This document shows, piece by piece, positions 6,452-14,504 of a stretch of DNA of 19,680 nt. The translations under genes and the position numbers were made by a program. The notes beneath the pieces are model-generated. The model ran no database searches. It had not been told where the DNA came from and saw only the letters and a program-made list of their open reading frames with translations. Source of the DNA: Candidatus Kapaibacterium sp. (GTDB lineage Bacteria; Bacteroidota; Ignavibacteria; Kapaibacteriales; UBA2268); contig JAQUZU010000014.1 in NCBI GenBank assembly GCA_028691175.1, positions 1 through 19,680 of the forward strand, written 5' to 3'. Within the stretch, counting starts at the first letter, position 1, and each line of letters begins with the position of its first letter.

Positions 6452-9400
6452 ATGAAACGTCTTAACAACTTTGTCCGACTGCTGCTAATCAGTTTAGTAA
6501 TGGTTGGAACAGTAATCGGAAAAGAGACCGAGACAGAAGGAACTGCCTTCTGGTTCGCTATTCCGAGAAATAATCGCTCTTCTGCAGAGAAAGTCAAGTA
6601 CTGCGTTACAGGCAACAGTTTCGAAATCTGGATTACCTCTAAGGTAAATACCACCGTCCACCTTTGCGACGCGAAACAGAACGAAATGAAAACCATCCCG
6701 GTAACGGCAGGAAGCTATACTATCGAACCTCTCGATCCATCGTATGAATGTACCGAGAGCGAAACCGTTTATAAAGATAAAGCATTCTATGTAACCGCCG
6801 ATGACCCGGTTTCGATTATGGTTTACGTAGCCTACGAATGGACAGGCGAAGCATACAGAATCGTGCCTGAAATGTGGCTCGGTACAGATTACTATACTTT
6901 GAATCTTTATCAAGATGCATGTTTAATGCATGACGATTATCTGAATGGTGGTCCAATTACACTTACTCCGGCTCAGTTCCTTATCGTAGCAACCGAAGAT
7001 GGAACAACAGTTGATTTCTGGCCTACATGGGATACTCAGGGTGGTGTTAAAGCCGGTAATAAAAAAACTGTTCACTTGGACAAAGGTAATTCTTACCTTG
7101 TTCTCGGCAAAACCAATTCCTTACTTACTCACTATGACGAAACAGATCTTACCGGAACAAAAATTTCTGCAGATAAACCAATTGCAGTTTATTCCGGACA
7201 TACTAAGGGATCTTTCCCGCAGTTCCAGTCTACTTATTACTATGGCAGGAAAGCCGATTTCTTGCGTAACATGTTGTTTGACTCTATGTGGCCTCTTCAA
7301 CTTCTTGGTAAGGAATATGTATTTGTACCTAACAGATATGCGGACCGCCAAAAAGGCTATGACCAGCCCTTTATTAGCGAAATGGAAGGCGATATGCTTC
7401 GTTTCGTAGCTACAAAAGATAACACGACGATTTATCAGACTAAACCGGATGGTACCGGAAAAATTAAAATTAGAACCCTGAAAAAAGCGGGACAATGGTA
7501 TCAAATTAATACAATAGAGGATCCGGCTGTATTTACTGCTACTCAACCGATTTTAGTCGGACAGTACGGTAAAGGTTGGTTCTGGTGGCGGAACGACATA
7601 TTCGTACCAAAAGAGGGCGACGAAGATTCTAAAGAAGACGAACTCCAAAATCCTGCACAATGTGGTCAGGGTAACCTATATACTTTGACTCCGAACGAAC
7701 AATGGGCAAATTATGCCGGATTTATTTCTCCTCCGGAAGTAAATAACTTCTTTAACCTGATTTTTAAAACCGGAGATGAAAATTATATTGCTTTTGGCAA
7801 TGATAAGGGTAAAACCATTATTAAAGAATTGTATGGTTCCGGTGTTAAGAAAATACCGGGTACAGAATATTCTTACGTGTCCGAACCTGCTCCTACAGGC
7901 GGTAACTACGTAGAATCAACAAAAAGTGATGTGAAATTCGCACTTTATGCTTATGGTAACAATGATTCAGATAAAAAAGGGTTTGCGTATGGATATCCGA
8001 CAACTGTAAACTACTTTACTCCGTGTAACGACTCGGTTTATATCGACGCAACTCAGGAATGTAACGTAGTAAGCGGTACAATCAATGCAATCGATTTACA
8101 GGAAGATACACTTTGTGCAGCGATTCAATCTTTCAAATATGAAGTATCGTCTCGATTAAATGCACGCTTTACCAGCGATGTAAAACAGGGTTCTCAAACA
8201 GGTACATTCACTGTTACTTTTACCGACATTAACAAACCGGGCTATATCAAATTAATCGGTATAACTAAATCAGGTTCTTCGGTAACTCGTGAATTTACAT
8301 ATTCTCCGGAATTAATTTCTGCAGATCCTACTTATGTTCAATACGGACTTCTCGAGGCAAATGTTGCCGGCAATAAAGATGTTGTAATTACCAATCCGGG
8401 TACTACAGATCTTCATGTTATCAGATTATACATCAAAGATGCGAATCCGGCATTCACAATTTTAACTCAACCGACTGAAGATTTCATCATTCCTGCCGGC
8501 CAAAGCGTAACTTATACAATTCAAGCACTCGTTAGCGATGCCGGTGTAACCGGTGTTCGCGATGAACTCTATGCTGAACTCGCTTGCTCAGAACCGAAAC
8601 TTGCTACTTTGGTTGCAGCTTCCGGCGATCCGAACTTGACAATGAACGACCTGGGATGGCCAAACATTCCTGTTGGTGCCTCCTATCAGACTACAAAAGA
8701 AGTAATTATTACAAATGCGGGTTCATCTCCGTCATATATTACCGGCTACACTTTGAGCAATCCTGACGATGTTCACTTTACTTTTACCGGTGCTATTAAA
8801 GATGCTTCTGAAAGTAATCCGGTTACAATCGATGCAAACAGCAAGATATCTCTTATGGTTACTTATGACCACAAGGGCGAAGCCGGCGTAGAGCACGAAC
8901 AAACTCTTACTCTTTTGAGTTCAAATACAACACAAACCAAGCTCTATTCTAATTGGACCGGTAATGCAATCAATGCTGCTCTTACAATTACGGGTTGGGA
9001 CTGGGAAGTAAAGCGCGTAATCGACGAGTGGAGCACCACAGAAGATAATGTCAATAACTACGAAGCAACAGTTACCGTATCGAATAACGGTACAGATAAA
9101 ATCGAAGTATCTGATGTGAAACTATGCAACCGTGGCGAAAATTCTCTCTATACTAATCCTGCATTTACAGTTGATGCAAATGATTTGGCTGACATTCAGG
9201 CAAATGGTTTGGAAGCAAACGCAAGCAAAGACTTGAAAGTATATTTCACTCCGCTTGAGCAAATTGACTATGCTTGCGATATCAAAGCAATCGGCAGATT
9301 CGAAGGACAAGATAAAGAATCTAACGTCGGATCACTTGACGGTAAAGGTAAACAACCTCACGTAACTGCTTATGACCAGAATTTCGGTTATCTTAACTTG

Positions 9401-10918
9401 AACAACGAAACATCTTCAACCAAAGACGTAACTTTCGAAGCAACTGCACCGGTTCAGGGCGTATATGCAATGGATCTGAAAGTTGTTGGTTATAGAATTG
9501 AAGGTGCAAATGCCAATAAATTTGATTTCGCAGATGGTTTCGCAATGCCGAGCAAAAACAATCCGACCATTATTCCGGTTGGTACCAACTTTACGGTTCC
9601 TGTATTATTCACTCCTGAAACTGCCGGCGAATATACTGCACAACTCGTAATCGTGTGTGACGCACCGAACGGCACAACAGACGACAAAATCGCAGAACTT
9701 ACCGGTAGCGCTTTCTCTTATGGTGTAACTACTACAGACGCTTCATATCCTGCAACTTATATCACAACCACAGCAACAGGTAAGACTGTATCGATTACAA
9801 ACCAAAGTTCTACTCCGATTTATTTGACTAAATCACTCAACGAATCTCTTGAAGATAATGTTGCAGGCAGCCTGGAATCAAGTGCATTCACTTTGACAAA
9901 AGCAACTTTGTCCGATAACTCAACCGTATCTCTCGATGCTGAAAACGTAGAAATCGCCGTTGGCGGTACTTTGACTGTAAGCTTTGACTTCAAACCTACA
10001 AGCGTAAAATCTTATGCCGCAAACTTGGTTTATACTTACGCTGTAGAAGATCCGACTGCAGAAATCACTCAGACTGCAATTTCTCACATGACCGGTATCG
10101 GTAAAGATTACTATGCGGTAGTAGAAATTCCTACCGGCTATCAGGCATATCCGGGTGAAGAAATTGCACACGACGGCATCAATTGGGCAGAAGTAAAATT
10201 CTACAAAGACAACAACGAAACCAAGTCTTTGGATGATGCAAACATCACTGAATTTAACTGCGTATTTACTTTCTCTGATCCGCTTCTCGACGCAACCGGC
10301 AAGCACGTTTATCCGAAACTCAATTCAAACGGAGTTGTCGATATCGTAACAGAATCAACTATGACTAACGGTTGGACAGTAACTGATTGCAAGATTAACA
10401 ACCATACAAATCTTCAAGTAACAATGAAGAGTTCAGATGGTAGTGCACTTAAAGCATCGAACAACAATGTTCTCCTTCGCTTCAAAATGTTGGGTTATTT
10501 GGCTCAGACAGGCGTAAAAGTAACATTGAATCCTTACTTTGCTCCTCAGGGTGCAGCAAGTGGTTATGTTCATGTAAGAGAAATCAACGGCGACGTTGAA
10601 ATCTTGAAAGTCTGCGTTGATAGCGCACGTTTGATCGAATTTACCGGTATGAACTATGATGTTAAGAGCGTAACTCCGAACCCTGTCGTAAATGAAGGTA
10701 CAATCGGCTTTACAACTCCTATCGAATGTCCTGTAACTATCGATATCTTCGATGCAATGGGTTCGAAAGTAACTACATTGGTAAATGAAGTAAAAACTGC
10801 CGGCACTTACGAAGTTCGCTTCGATGCAAACACTCTCGGTATCCCGAGTGGCAGTTATACTTACAGAATTAACATGGGACCATATTCTGAAACCAAGACC
10901 ATGGTAATCACGAAGTAA
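6452..10918 (+). CDS. Large T9SS-secreted surface protein: IgGFc-binding-like N-terminus, Ig-like repeats, C-terminal sorting domain
   Basis: The 1488 residues begin with a signal peptide (cleaved near Gly23). Residues about 30-540 resemble the IgGFc-binding-protein N-terminal domain: GTAFWFAIPRNN at the start, a PIAVYSGH segment, then GKEYVFVPNRY. From about 600 to 1215 come five or so beta-sandwich modules of the choice-of-anchor D/ASH type, with recurring patterns such as VVITNPG, VIITNAGSS, VSNNG and VSITNQSS, each paired with a PxF/FxP-type strand (VYFTP, VLFTPE, FDFKPT). About 1218-1400 is another beta-rich, cohesin-like segment. The last ~80 residues, from SVTPNPVVNEG through GTYEVRFDAN to IPSGSYTYRI, are a type A T9SS sorting domain, removed when the protein crosses the outer membrane and is anchored or released. 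A role in adhesion or surface-layer formation is inference. Its codon use looks to the eye more uniform than that of its neighbours, consistent with high expression. Confidence 0.9.
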   Translation: MKRLNNFVRLLLISLVMVGTVIGKETETEGTAFWFAIPRNNRSSAEKVKYCVTGNSFEIWITSKVNTTVHLCDAKQNEMKTIPVTAGSYTIEPLDPSYECTESETVYKDKAFYVTADDPVSIMVYVAYEWTGEAYRIVPEMWLGTDYYTLNLYQDACLMHDDYLNGGPITLTPAQFLIVATEDGTTVDFWPTWDTQGGVKAGNKKTVHLDKGNSYLVLGKTNSLLTHYDETDLTGTKISADKPIAVYSGHTKGSFPQFQSTYYYGRKADFLRNMLFDSMWPLQLLGKEYVFVPNRYADRQKGYDQPFISEMEGDMLRFVATKDNTTIYQTKPDGTGKIKIRTLKKAGQWYQINTIEDPAVFTATQPILVGQYGKGWFWWRNDIFVPKEGDEDSKEDELQNPAQCGQGNLYTLTPNEQWANYAGFISPPEVNNFFNLIFKTGDENYIAFGNDKGKTIIKELYGSGVKKIPGTEYSYVSEPAPTGGNYVESTKSDVKFALYAYGNNDSDKKGFAYGYPTTVNYFTPCNDSVYIDATQECNVVSGTINAIDLQEDTLCAAIQSFKYEVSSRLNARFTSDVKQGSQTGTFTVTFTDINKPGYIKLIGITKSGSSVTREFTYSPELISADPTYVQYGLLEANVAGNKDVVITNPGTTDLHVIRLYIKDANPAFTILTQPTEDFIIPAGQSVTYTIQALVSDAGVTGVRDELYAELACSEPKLATLVAASGDPNLTMNDLGWPNIPVGASYQTTKEVIITNAGSSPSYITGYTLSNPDDVHFTFTGAIKDASESNPVTIDANSKISLMVTYDHKGEAGVEHEQTLTLLSSNTTQTKLYSNWTGNAINAALTITGWDWEVKRVIDEWSTTEDNVNNYEATVTVSNNGTDKIEVSDVKLCNRGENSLYTNPAFTVDANDLADIQANGLEANASKDLKVYFTPLEQIDYACDIKAIGRFEGQDKESNVGSLDGKGKQPHVTAYDQNFGYLNLNNETSSTKDVTFEATAPVQGVYAMDLKVVGYRIEGANANKFDFADGFAMPSKNNPTIIPVGTNFTVPVLFTPETAGEYTAQLVIVCDAPNGTTDDKIAELTGSAFSYGVTTTDASYPATYITTTATGKTVSITNQSSTPIYLTKSLNESLEDNVAGSLESSAFTLTKATLSDNSTVSLDAENVEIAVGGTLTVSFDFKPTSVKSYAANLVYTYAVEDPTAEITQTAISHMTGIGKDYYAVVEIPTGYQAYPGEEIAHDGINWAEVKFYKDNNETKSLDDANITEFNCVFTFSDPLLDATGKHVYPKLNSNGVVDIVTESTMTNGWTVTDCKINNHTNLQVTMKSSDGSALKASNNNVLLRFKMLGYLAQTGVKVTLNPYFAPQGAASGYVHVREINGDVEILKVCVDSARLIEFTGMNYDVKSVTPNPVVNEGTIGFTTPIECPVTIDIFDAMGSKVTTLVNEVKTAGTYEVRFDANTLGIPSGSYTYRINMGPYSETKTMVITK

Positions 10919-10957
10919 GTTCCAAAATGATTTTTAGACGGGCTTTTCCGTTCTAGA

Positions 10958-10992
10958 AAATTAGAGGCAGGTTTCCGGACCTGCCTTTTTTT
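10958..10992 (+). repeat. 35-bp direct repeat containing the terminator, copy 2
   Basis: Identical over 35 bases to 6201-6235. Recombination between the two copies would remove exactly the surface-protein gene with its leader and leave one terminator after clpP. Confidence 0.9.
10965..10992 (+). terminator. Intrinsic terminator after the T9SS surface protein (copy 2)
   Basis: AGGCAGGT (10965-10972), loop TTCCGG, ACCTGCCT (10979-10986), then seven T. It lies 46 bp after the stop codon and is identical in stem and loop to the terminator after clpP. Confidence 0.93.
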
Positions 10993-11084
10993 ATTTTAAA
11001 AAAAATTGAAACATAATCATGCAAAAATCGTATTCGTATAAAGGTATTAATTGGAATTTATTGACTCTATGAAAAGGACACACT

Positions 11085-13043
11085 ATGGCAACTTCCGACT
11101 CTTTAGCATCCGATAAAATGGAAAATCAGACGATGCAACCTGATTTTAGAAACTATAAATATCGTAAGCAGAAAAAATCGCGCTGGTGGATTCCGCTGGC
11201 AATTGTTGCCGGAATAATACTGTTGCTTTTTGTGATTGTTGCAGGTCTCGGAGTATTCTTTGACTCTTTGTTTTCTTCGAAACCGATGGAGGTTAAGTCG
11301 AATTCTGTTCTGTACTTAAACGTAAATTATGATATTCAGGAATATACGACACTTGGACCATTGGAACTATTTAGCAGTACGAAAGTTCCATCATTTTTTG
11401 AAATAATTAATTCTATAAAAAAAGCGAAAACAGACGATCGAATTAAGGGAATATATATTAAATCCGGAAATGCCAGCCTTGGATATGCAAAAATATGCGA
11501 GTTGAATGAAGCAGTCGAAGACTTTAAAAAGTCCGGAAAATTTGTGTATGCATATTTCGAAACCGGCGACGAAAAAGACTATATGGTAACTTTGCCGGCA
11601 CAAAAAATATTTATGCCGCTCGAAGGAATGGTTCAACTCGACGGGCTAGCCGCACAAAATATGTTCTTAAAAGGATTTCTCGACAAAATTGGCGTGAATT
11701 TCTACGTTTGTGGTTTCGAAGATTTTAAAACTGCGGCAGAAGCGTATTCTTCTACCAAATTTAGCGACAGTAGCCGCTATCAGGTCAAAGAATATATTGG
11801 GCAGATGTTCGGAATATTCTTAGATGCAATTCAACACTATCGCTCGATAAAAAGAAGCAAAGCCGAAGAAATTATTAACGAGGGAATTTTTACGACAGAC
11901 GGAATGCTCTCGAATGGTTTTATCGACGGCGTTGCAATCGAATCAAACATCAAAAAAGAAATGTCGAAACTTGCTTGGGGAAGCGAATATAAAAATAAGA
12001 AACCCGTGCGCTTAGTGAAAATTTCAGATTATGCCTATAGCGACCCGATAAAAAACAGTGGCGAAAGTAAAGTTGATGAGGAGAGGCAAATCGCAATAGT
12101 GTATGCATCAGGAAGCATTTCGCATACTGAACAGACTGAACTGTTTTCGAAGCAATCCGCTGTATATGCAAATCAATTTGTATCAAATTTGCACAAAGCA
12201 GTTGAAGATCCGAAAATCAAGGCTATTATTATCCGAATTGACAGTCCGGGGGGCTCGGTTCTTGGTAGTGAAATTATTTGGCAGGAAATCCGTGATGCAA
12301 AACGCAAAAAGCCGATTTATGCTTCTATGAGCGACGTCGCAGCAAGCGGAGGTTATTATATTGCTATGGCGTGCGATACAGTTATTGCTCATCCGGCAAC
12401 TATAACCGGCTCCATTGGTGTGATTTCCGCTATCCCGAATTTTAGCGGTACGCTGAGTAAACTCGGTATAACGATTGATACAATTTCAACATCGAAAAAT
12501 GCACTCTTCATGAATCCGACTCTCCAAGTTCCGCAGGAACAAAAAGACAGATTTAGAGCGATGAGCCGCGATATTTATTTCCGCTTTGTTTCTCGTGTGG
12601 CTGAGTCAAGAAAAATGACTTTCAATGAAGCACGTGCGTTGGCAAAAGGACGAGTTTGGACTGGTACCGATGCAAAGAAGAATCGTTTGGTTGATTGTCT
12701 TGGTGATTTAAGATTTGCAATTATACTTGCAAAGAACCGTATCGGATTAAAAGACAACCAGAAAGTAATATTTAACGTTTATCCTAAACCGGATGCAGAT
12801 TTTAACAGATTGTTGAAGTTATTAAATGCGGGTAATCAAGACGAAACTGAAGAATCGCTCAATATGTCGAATTTAAATGCAATGTCGATTAAATTAGGGC
12901 AGGACATGAATTTCCTCTCTGCAATCTATGGTGCTTTGCCGGCTGAATATCAGAAGCAGTTTATCTATAATTTAAACATGATTAATATGGCGTTGAACGA
13001 AAAAATAATTATGTACGCACCGTTTGCGTTCGACATAAGATAG
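11085..13043 (+). CDS. sppA: Signal peptide peptidase SppA, long (67K) form
   Basis: The 652 residues have a basic N-terminus, one membrane anchor (about 36-58, WWIPLAIVAGIILLLFVIVAG) and two S49 domains in the arrangement of the E. coli 67K-type enzyme. SppA is a membrane-bound serine protease that degrades cleaved signal peptides on the outer face of the inner membrane. The Ser-Lys dyad is intact: Lys215 in the first domain (GFEDFKTAAEAY) and Ser421 in the second (SDVAASGGYYIAMA). The motif IRIDSPGGSVLGSE and the segment TGSIGVI also fit. The start is supported by AAGGA (11074-11078). It follows the second terminator by 92 bp, so it should have its own promoter, but I see no convincing TAnnTTTG element there. 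A shared hairpin ends the gene. Confidence 0.95.
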   Translation: MATSDSLASDKMENQTMQPDFRNYKYRKQKKSRWWIPLAIVAGIILLLFVIVAGLGVFFDSLFSSKPMEVKSNSVLYLNVNYDIQEYTTLGPLELFSSTKVPSFFEIINSIKKAKTDDRIKGIYIKSGNASLGYAKICELNEAVEDFKKSGKFVYAYFETGDEKDYMVTLPAQKIFMPLEGMVQLDGLAAQNMFLKGFLDKIGVNFYVCGFEDFKTAAEAYSSTKFSDSSRYQVKEYIGQMFGIFLDAIQHYRSIKRSKAEEIINEGIFTTDGMLSNGFIDGVAIESNIKKEMSKLAWGSEYKNKKPVRLVKISDYAYSDPIKNSGESKVDEERQIAIVYASGSISHTEQTELFSKQSAVYANQFVSNLHKAVEDPKIKAIIIRIDSPGGSVLGSEIIWQEIRDAKRKKPIYASMSDVAASGGYYIAMACDTVIAHPATITGSIGVISAIPNFSGTLSKLGITIDTISTSKNALFMNPTLQVPQEQKDRFRAMSRDIYFRFVSRVAESRKMTFNEARALAKGRVWTGTDAKKNRLVDCLGDLRFAIILAKNRIGLKDNQKVIFNVYPKPDADFNRLLKLLNAGNQDETEESLNMSNLNAMSIKLGQDMNFLSAIYGALPAEYQKQFIYNLNMINMALNEKIIMYAPFAFDIR

Positions 13044-13066
13044 TTGCAAAATTATCGCATAAATTT

Positions 13067-13096
13067 AAATGGCGAGCCTGCTTAGGTTCGCCATTT
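13067..13096. terminator. Bidirectional terminator between sppA and the YitT-family gene
   Basis: AAATGGCGAGCC (13067-13078), loop TGCTTA, GGTTCGCCATTT (13085-13096) is a 12-bp stem with a single G-T wobble. T-rich sequence follows on the plus strand, and the minus-strand side is AT-rich. It fills the 56-bp gap between the convergent genes. Confidence 0.85.
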
Positions 13097-13099
13097 ATT

Positions 13100-13975
13100 T
13101 TAGAAGTGTCCGCGTTTTTTCAGCATTCCGCCTTTGGTGTCTTTTATGCTGTGCATTACAAGAAATGCCTGAGGGTCGATTAATTCAACGGCTTGCTTCA
13201 ATTTGGAGAGTTCTAAGCGGGTTATGACCGTAAAAACAATATCAACATTCGGTGGAACACTGCCGTACGGCGTGTAGCCACGGCGTCCGGTATAAATCGT
13301 AACTCCTTGCCCAAGATCCATCGTTAGTACCTGGCGAATTTCCTCGCTTTTATCCGAGAAAATATAAATTCCCGTATATTCCTCTATGCCGGTAATGATA
13401 TAATCTACAGTTTTAGAAGCAGCTAAATAAGTCAAAATAGCATACAAAGCGACTTCGACCGAGAGAAAATAAATTGCGACCGAAAAAATGATTATGTTAA
13501 AAATAAGTATAATGTCGCCGATTGTCATTCCGATTTTTTTGCTCAAATATATTGCAAGCAACTCCGTGCCGTCAATTACTGCACCGCCACGCATCGAAAG
13601 ACCAATTCCTATGCCGAGGAAAAATCCGCCAAAAGCCGAAATAAAGAGTTTATCATGCGTGATAATCGGATAATGAACAAATGCGACTACAAGCGAAAGA
13701 GCACAAATTGAAAATAAACTGCGAATTGCAAAGGATTTGTTTACATTTTTATAGCCGATAATCAAAAACGGAATGTTTATGAGTACGATGAGAACTGAAA
13801 GCGGAATCCCGGAAATCGTCGAAACCAAAAGCGAGATGCCCGTTACGCCTCCGTCTATAAATCCGTTCGGCAACAGGAAACTTCCCAATCCGAATCCCGC
13901 TGATAGAACGCCACACAAAATTAAAATCAAATCTTTACTGTAAAATATTATCTTTCTTTTGGCTCTTGAAAGCAT
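13100..13975 (-). CDS. YitT family membrane protein (DUF161 + DUF2179)
   Basis: This 291-residue protein has five or six hydrophobic segments in its first ~200 residues and a soluble C-terminal domain of about 80 residues. The motifs are typical of the family: GGVTGIS at 42-48 and RGGAVIDGTELLA from about 129. The C-terminal IYTGRRGYTPYG...V-x-x-V-x-T-R-x-E-L pattern is that of DUF2179. The family is widespread in bacteria as integral inner-membrane proteins with no firmly established transport function, so I assign no substrate. The start is preceded by a GGGAAG-like site on the minus strand. The gene is convergent with sppA and diverges from the flagellin genes across a 529-bp region. I see no clear promoter match for it. 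Confidence 0.9.
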   Translation of the reverse strand: MLSRAKRKIIFYSKDLILILCGVLSAGFGLGSFLLPNGFIDGGVTGISLLVSTISGIPLSVLIVLINIPFLIIGYKNVNKSFAIRSLFSICALSLVVAFVHYPIITHDKLFISAFGGFFLGIGIGLSMRGGAVIDGTELLAIYLSKKIGMTIGDIILIFNIIIFSVAIYFLSVEVALYAILTYLAASKTVDYIITGIEEYTGIYIFSDKSEEIRQVLTMDLGQGVTIYTGRRGYTPYGSVPPNVDIVFTVITRLELSKLKQAVELIDPQAFLVMHSIKDTKGGMLKKRGHF

Positions 13976-14376
13976 GTTCTTCCCAAATTATTATAATTAA
14001 TTAGCAATCATATAACGATTTGGAAATAAGTAAATTTTATTCAAATGCACATTTTATGATGAAAAATAGTCGACTAATGGCGAATATTAAACAACGGAAA
14101 TGAAAAATCAAAAAAATCGCGTTTGTATTGTTTATTGGCTAATATTTGACACCTGCGGAATATTGCACGAAATGAACGGATAATTTTTCTCTGAATATAT
14201 ATTACTAATGAAAACACAAAAGACACAGTGCTTGTAACTAATTGATAAATAAAGTACTTGTAATCGTACTTGATAGTTTGGCACGATATTTATTATACTT
14301 AAGGTAGTCATATAGTTTTAGATGAAAATTATGATCAATATGACCAACTAACGACTAACGGACAGTAATATAAACT

Positions 14377-14392
14377 TGGCACGGTAGTTGTA
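14377..14392 (+). promoter_or_regulatory. Sigma-54-like (-24/-12) promoter for flagellin
   Basis: TTGGCACG (14376-14383), four bases, then TTGTA (14388-14392) differs from the sigma-54 consensus TGGCACG-N4-TTGCW only at the C of the -12 GC. Transcription would start near 14403, giving a leader of about 100 nt. A second TGGCACG lies exactly 99 bp upstream (14279) but its -12 half (TTATT) is poor. Sigma-54 control of flagellin genes is known in several groups. I infer it here from sequence only. Confidence 0.55.
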
Positions 14393-14403
14393 ATATTAAC
14401 AGT

Positions 14404-14420
14404 AAATGCCAATGGCATTT
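14404..14420 (+). repeat. 17-bp palindrome in the flagellin leader
   Basis: AAATGCCAATGGCATTT reads as an 8-bp inverted repeat around one central base. It falls at or just after the predicted sigma-54 start site, so it could be a repressor site or the first hairpin of the leader. Confidence 0.6.
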
Positions 14421-14436
14421 AATAATTTGACATAGC

Positions 14437-14453
14437 ATTCGGGCAACCCGAAT
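14437..14453 (+). repeat. Perfect 7-bp hairpin in the flagellin leader
   Basis: ATTCGGG, loop CAA, CCCGAAT is a perfect 7-bp stem with a three-base loop in the predicted 5' leader. It is not followed by a T-run, so it is not a terminator. It may stabilise the message or take part in leader folding. Confidence 0.6.
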
Positions 14454-14485
14454 TGGCAAAGAAAAAAATAGGATATTATATAACA

Positions 14486-14503
14486 ATTCACATGGAGGTG
14501 AAT
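14486..14503 (+). promoter_or_regulatory. CsrA-type hairpin enclosing the flagellin Shine-Dalgarno
   Basis: ATTCAC (14486-14491), loop ATGGAG (14492-14497), GTGAAT (14498-14503) forms a 6-bp stem whose hexaloop carries A-N-GGA, the hallmark of CsrA/RsmA sites. The Shine-Dalgarno GGAGGTG (14494-14500) is partly in the loop and partly in the stem, and ATG begins two bases after the hairpin. Another GGA is at 14471-14473. CsrA binding to flagellin leaders, relieved by FliW, is established in Bacillus. Its presence here is inference. Confidence 0.55.
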
Positions 14504-14504
14504 A

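Larger units (their letters stand above)
13976..14504. promoter_or_regulatory. 529-bp non-coding regulatory region upstream of the flagellins
   Basis: I can support no gene here. It is strongly AT-rich in its yitT-proximal half. Toward the flagellins it holds several organised elements: three GTNCTTG copies (14229, 14254, 14266), a TGGCACG at 14279-14285, a tandem CTAACGA/CTAACGG near 14348-14361, a second and better TGGCACG at 14378-14384, two perfect inverted repeats, and a hairpin over the ribosome-binding site. The density of elements suggests a long activator-controlled promoter plus a structured leader. Roles of the individual repeats are inference. Confidence 0.6.

Noticed and set aside
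14279..14294. Second sigma-54 promoter
   Set aside because: TGGCACG is present but the -12 half is TTATT without the G, so I list it as an observation and not as a promoter.
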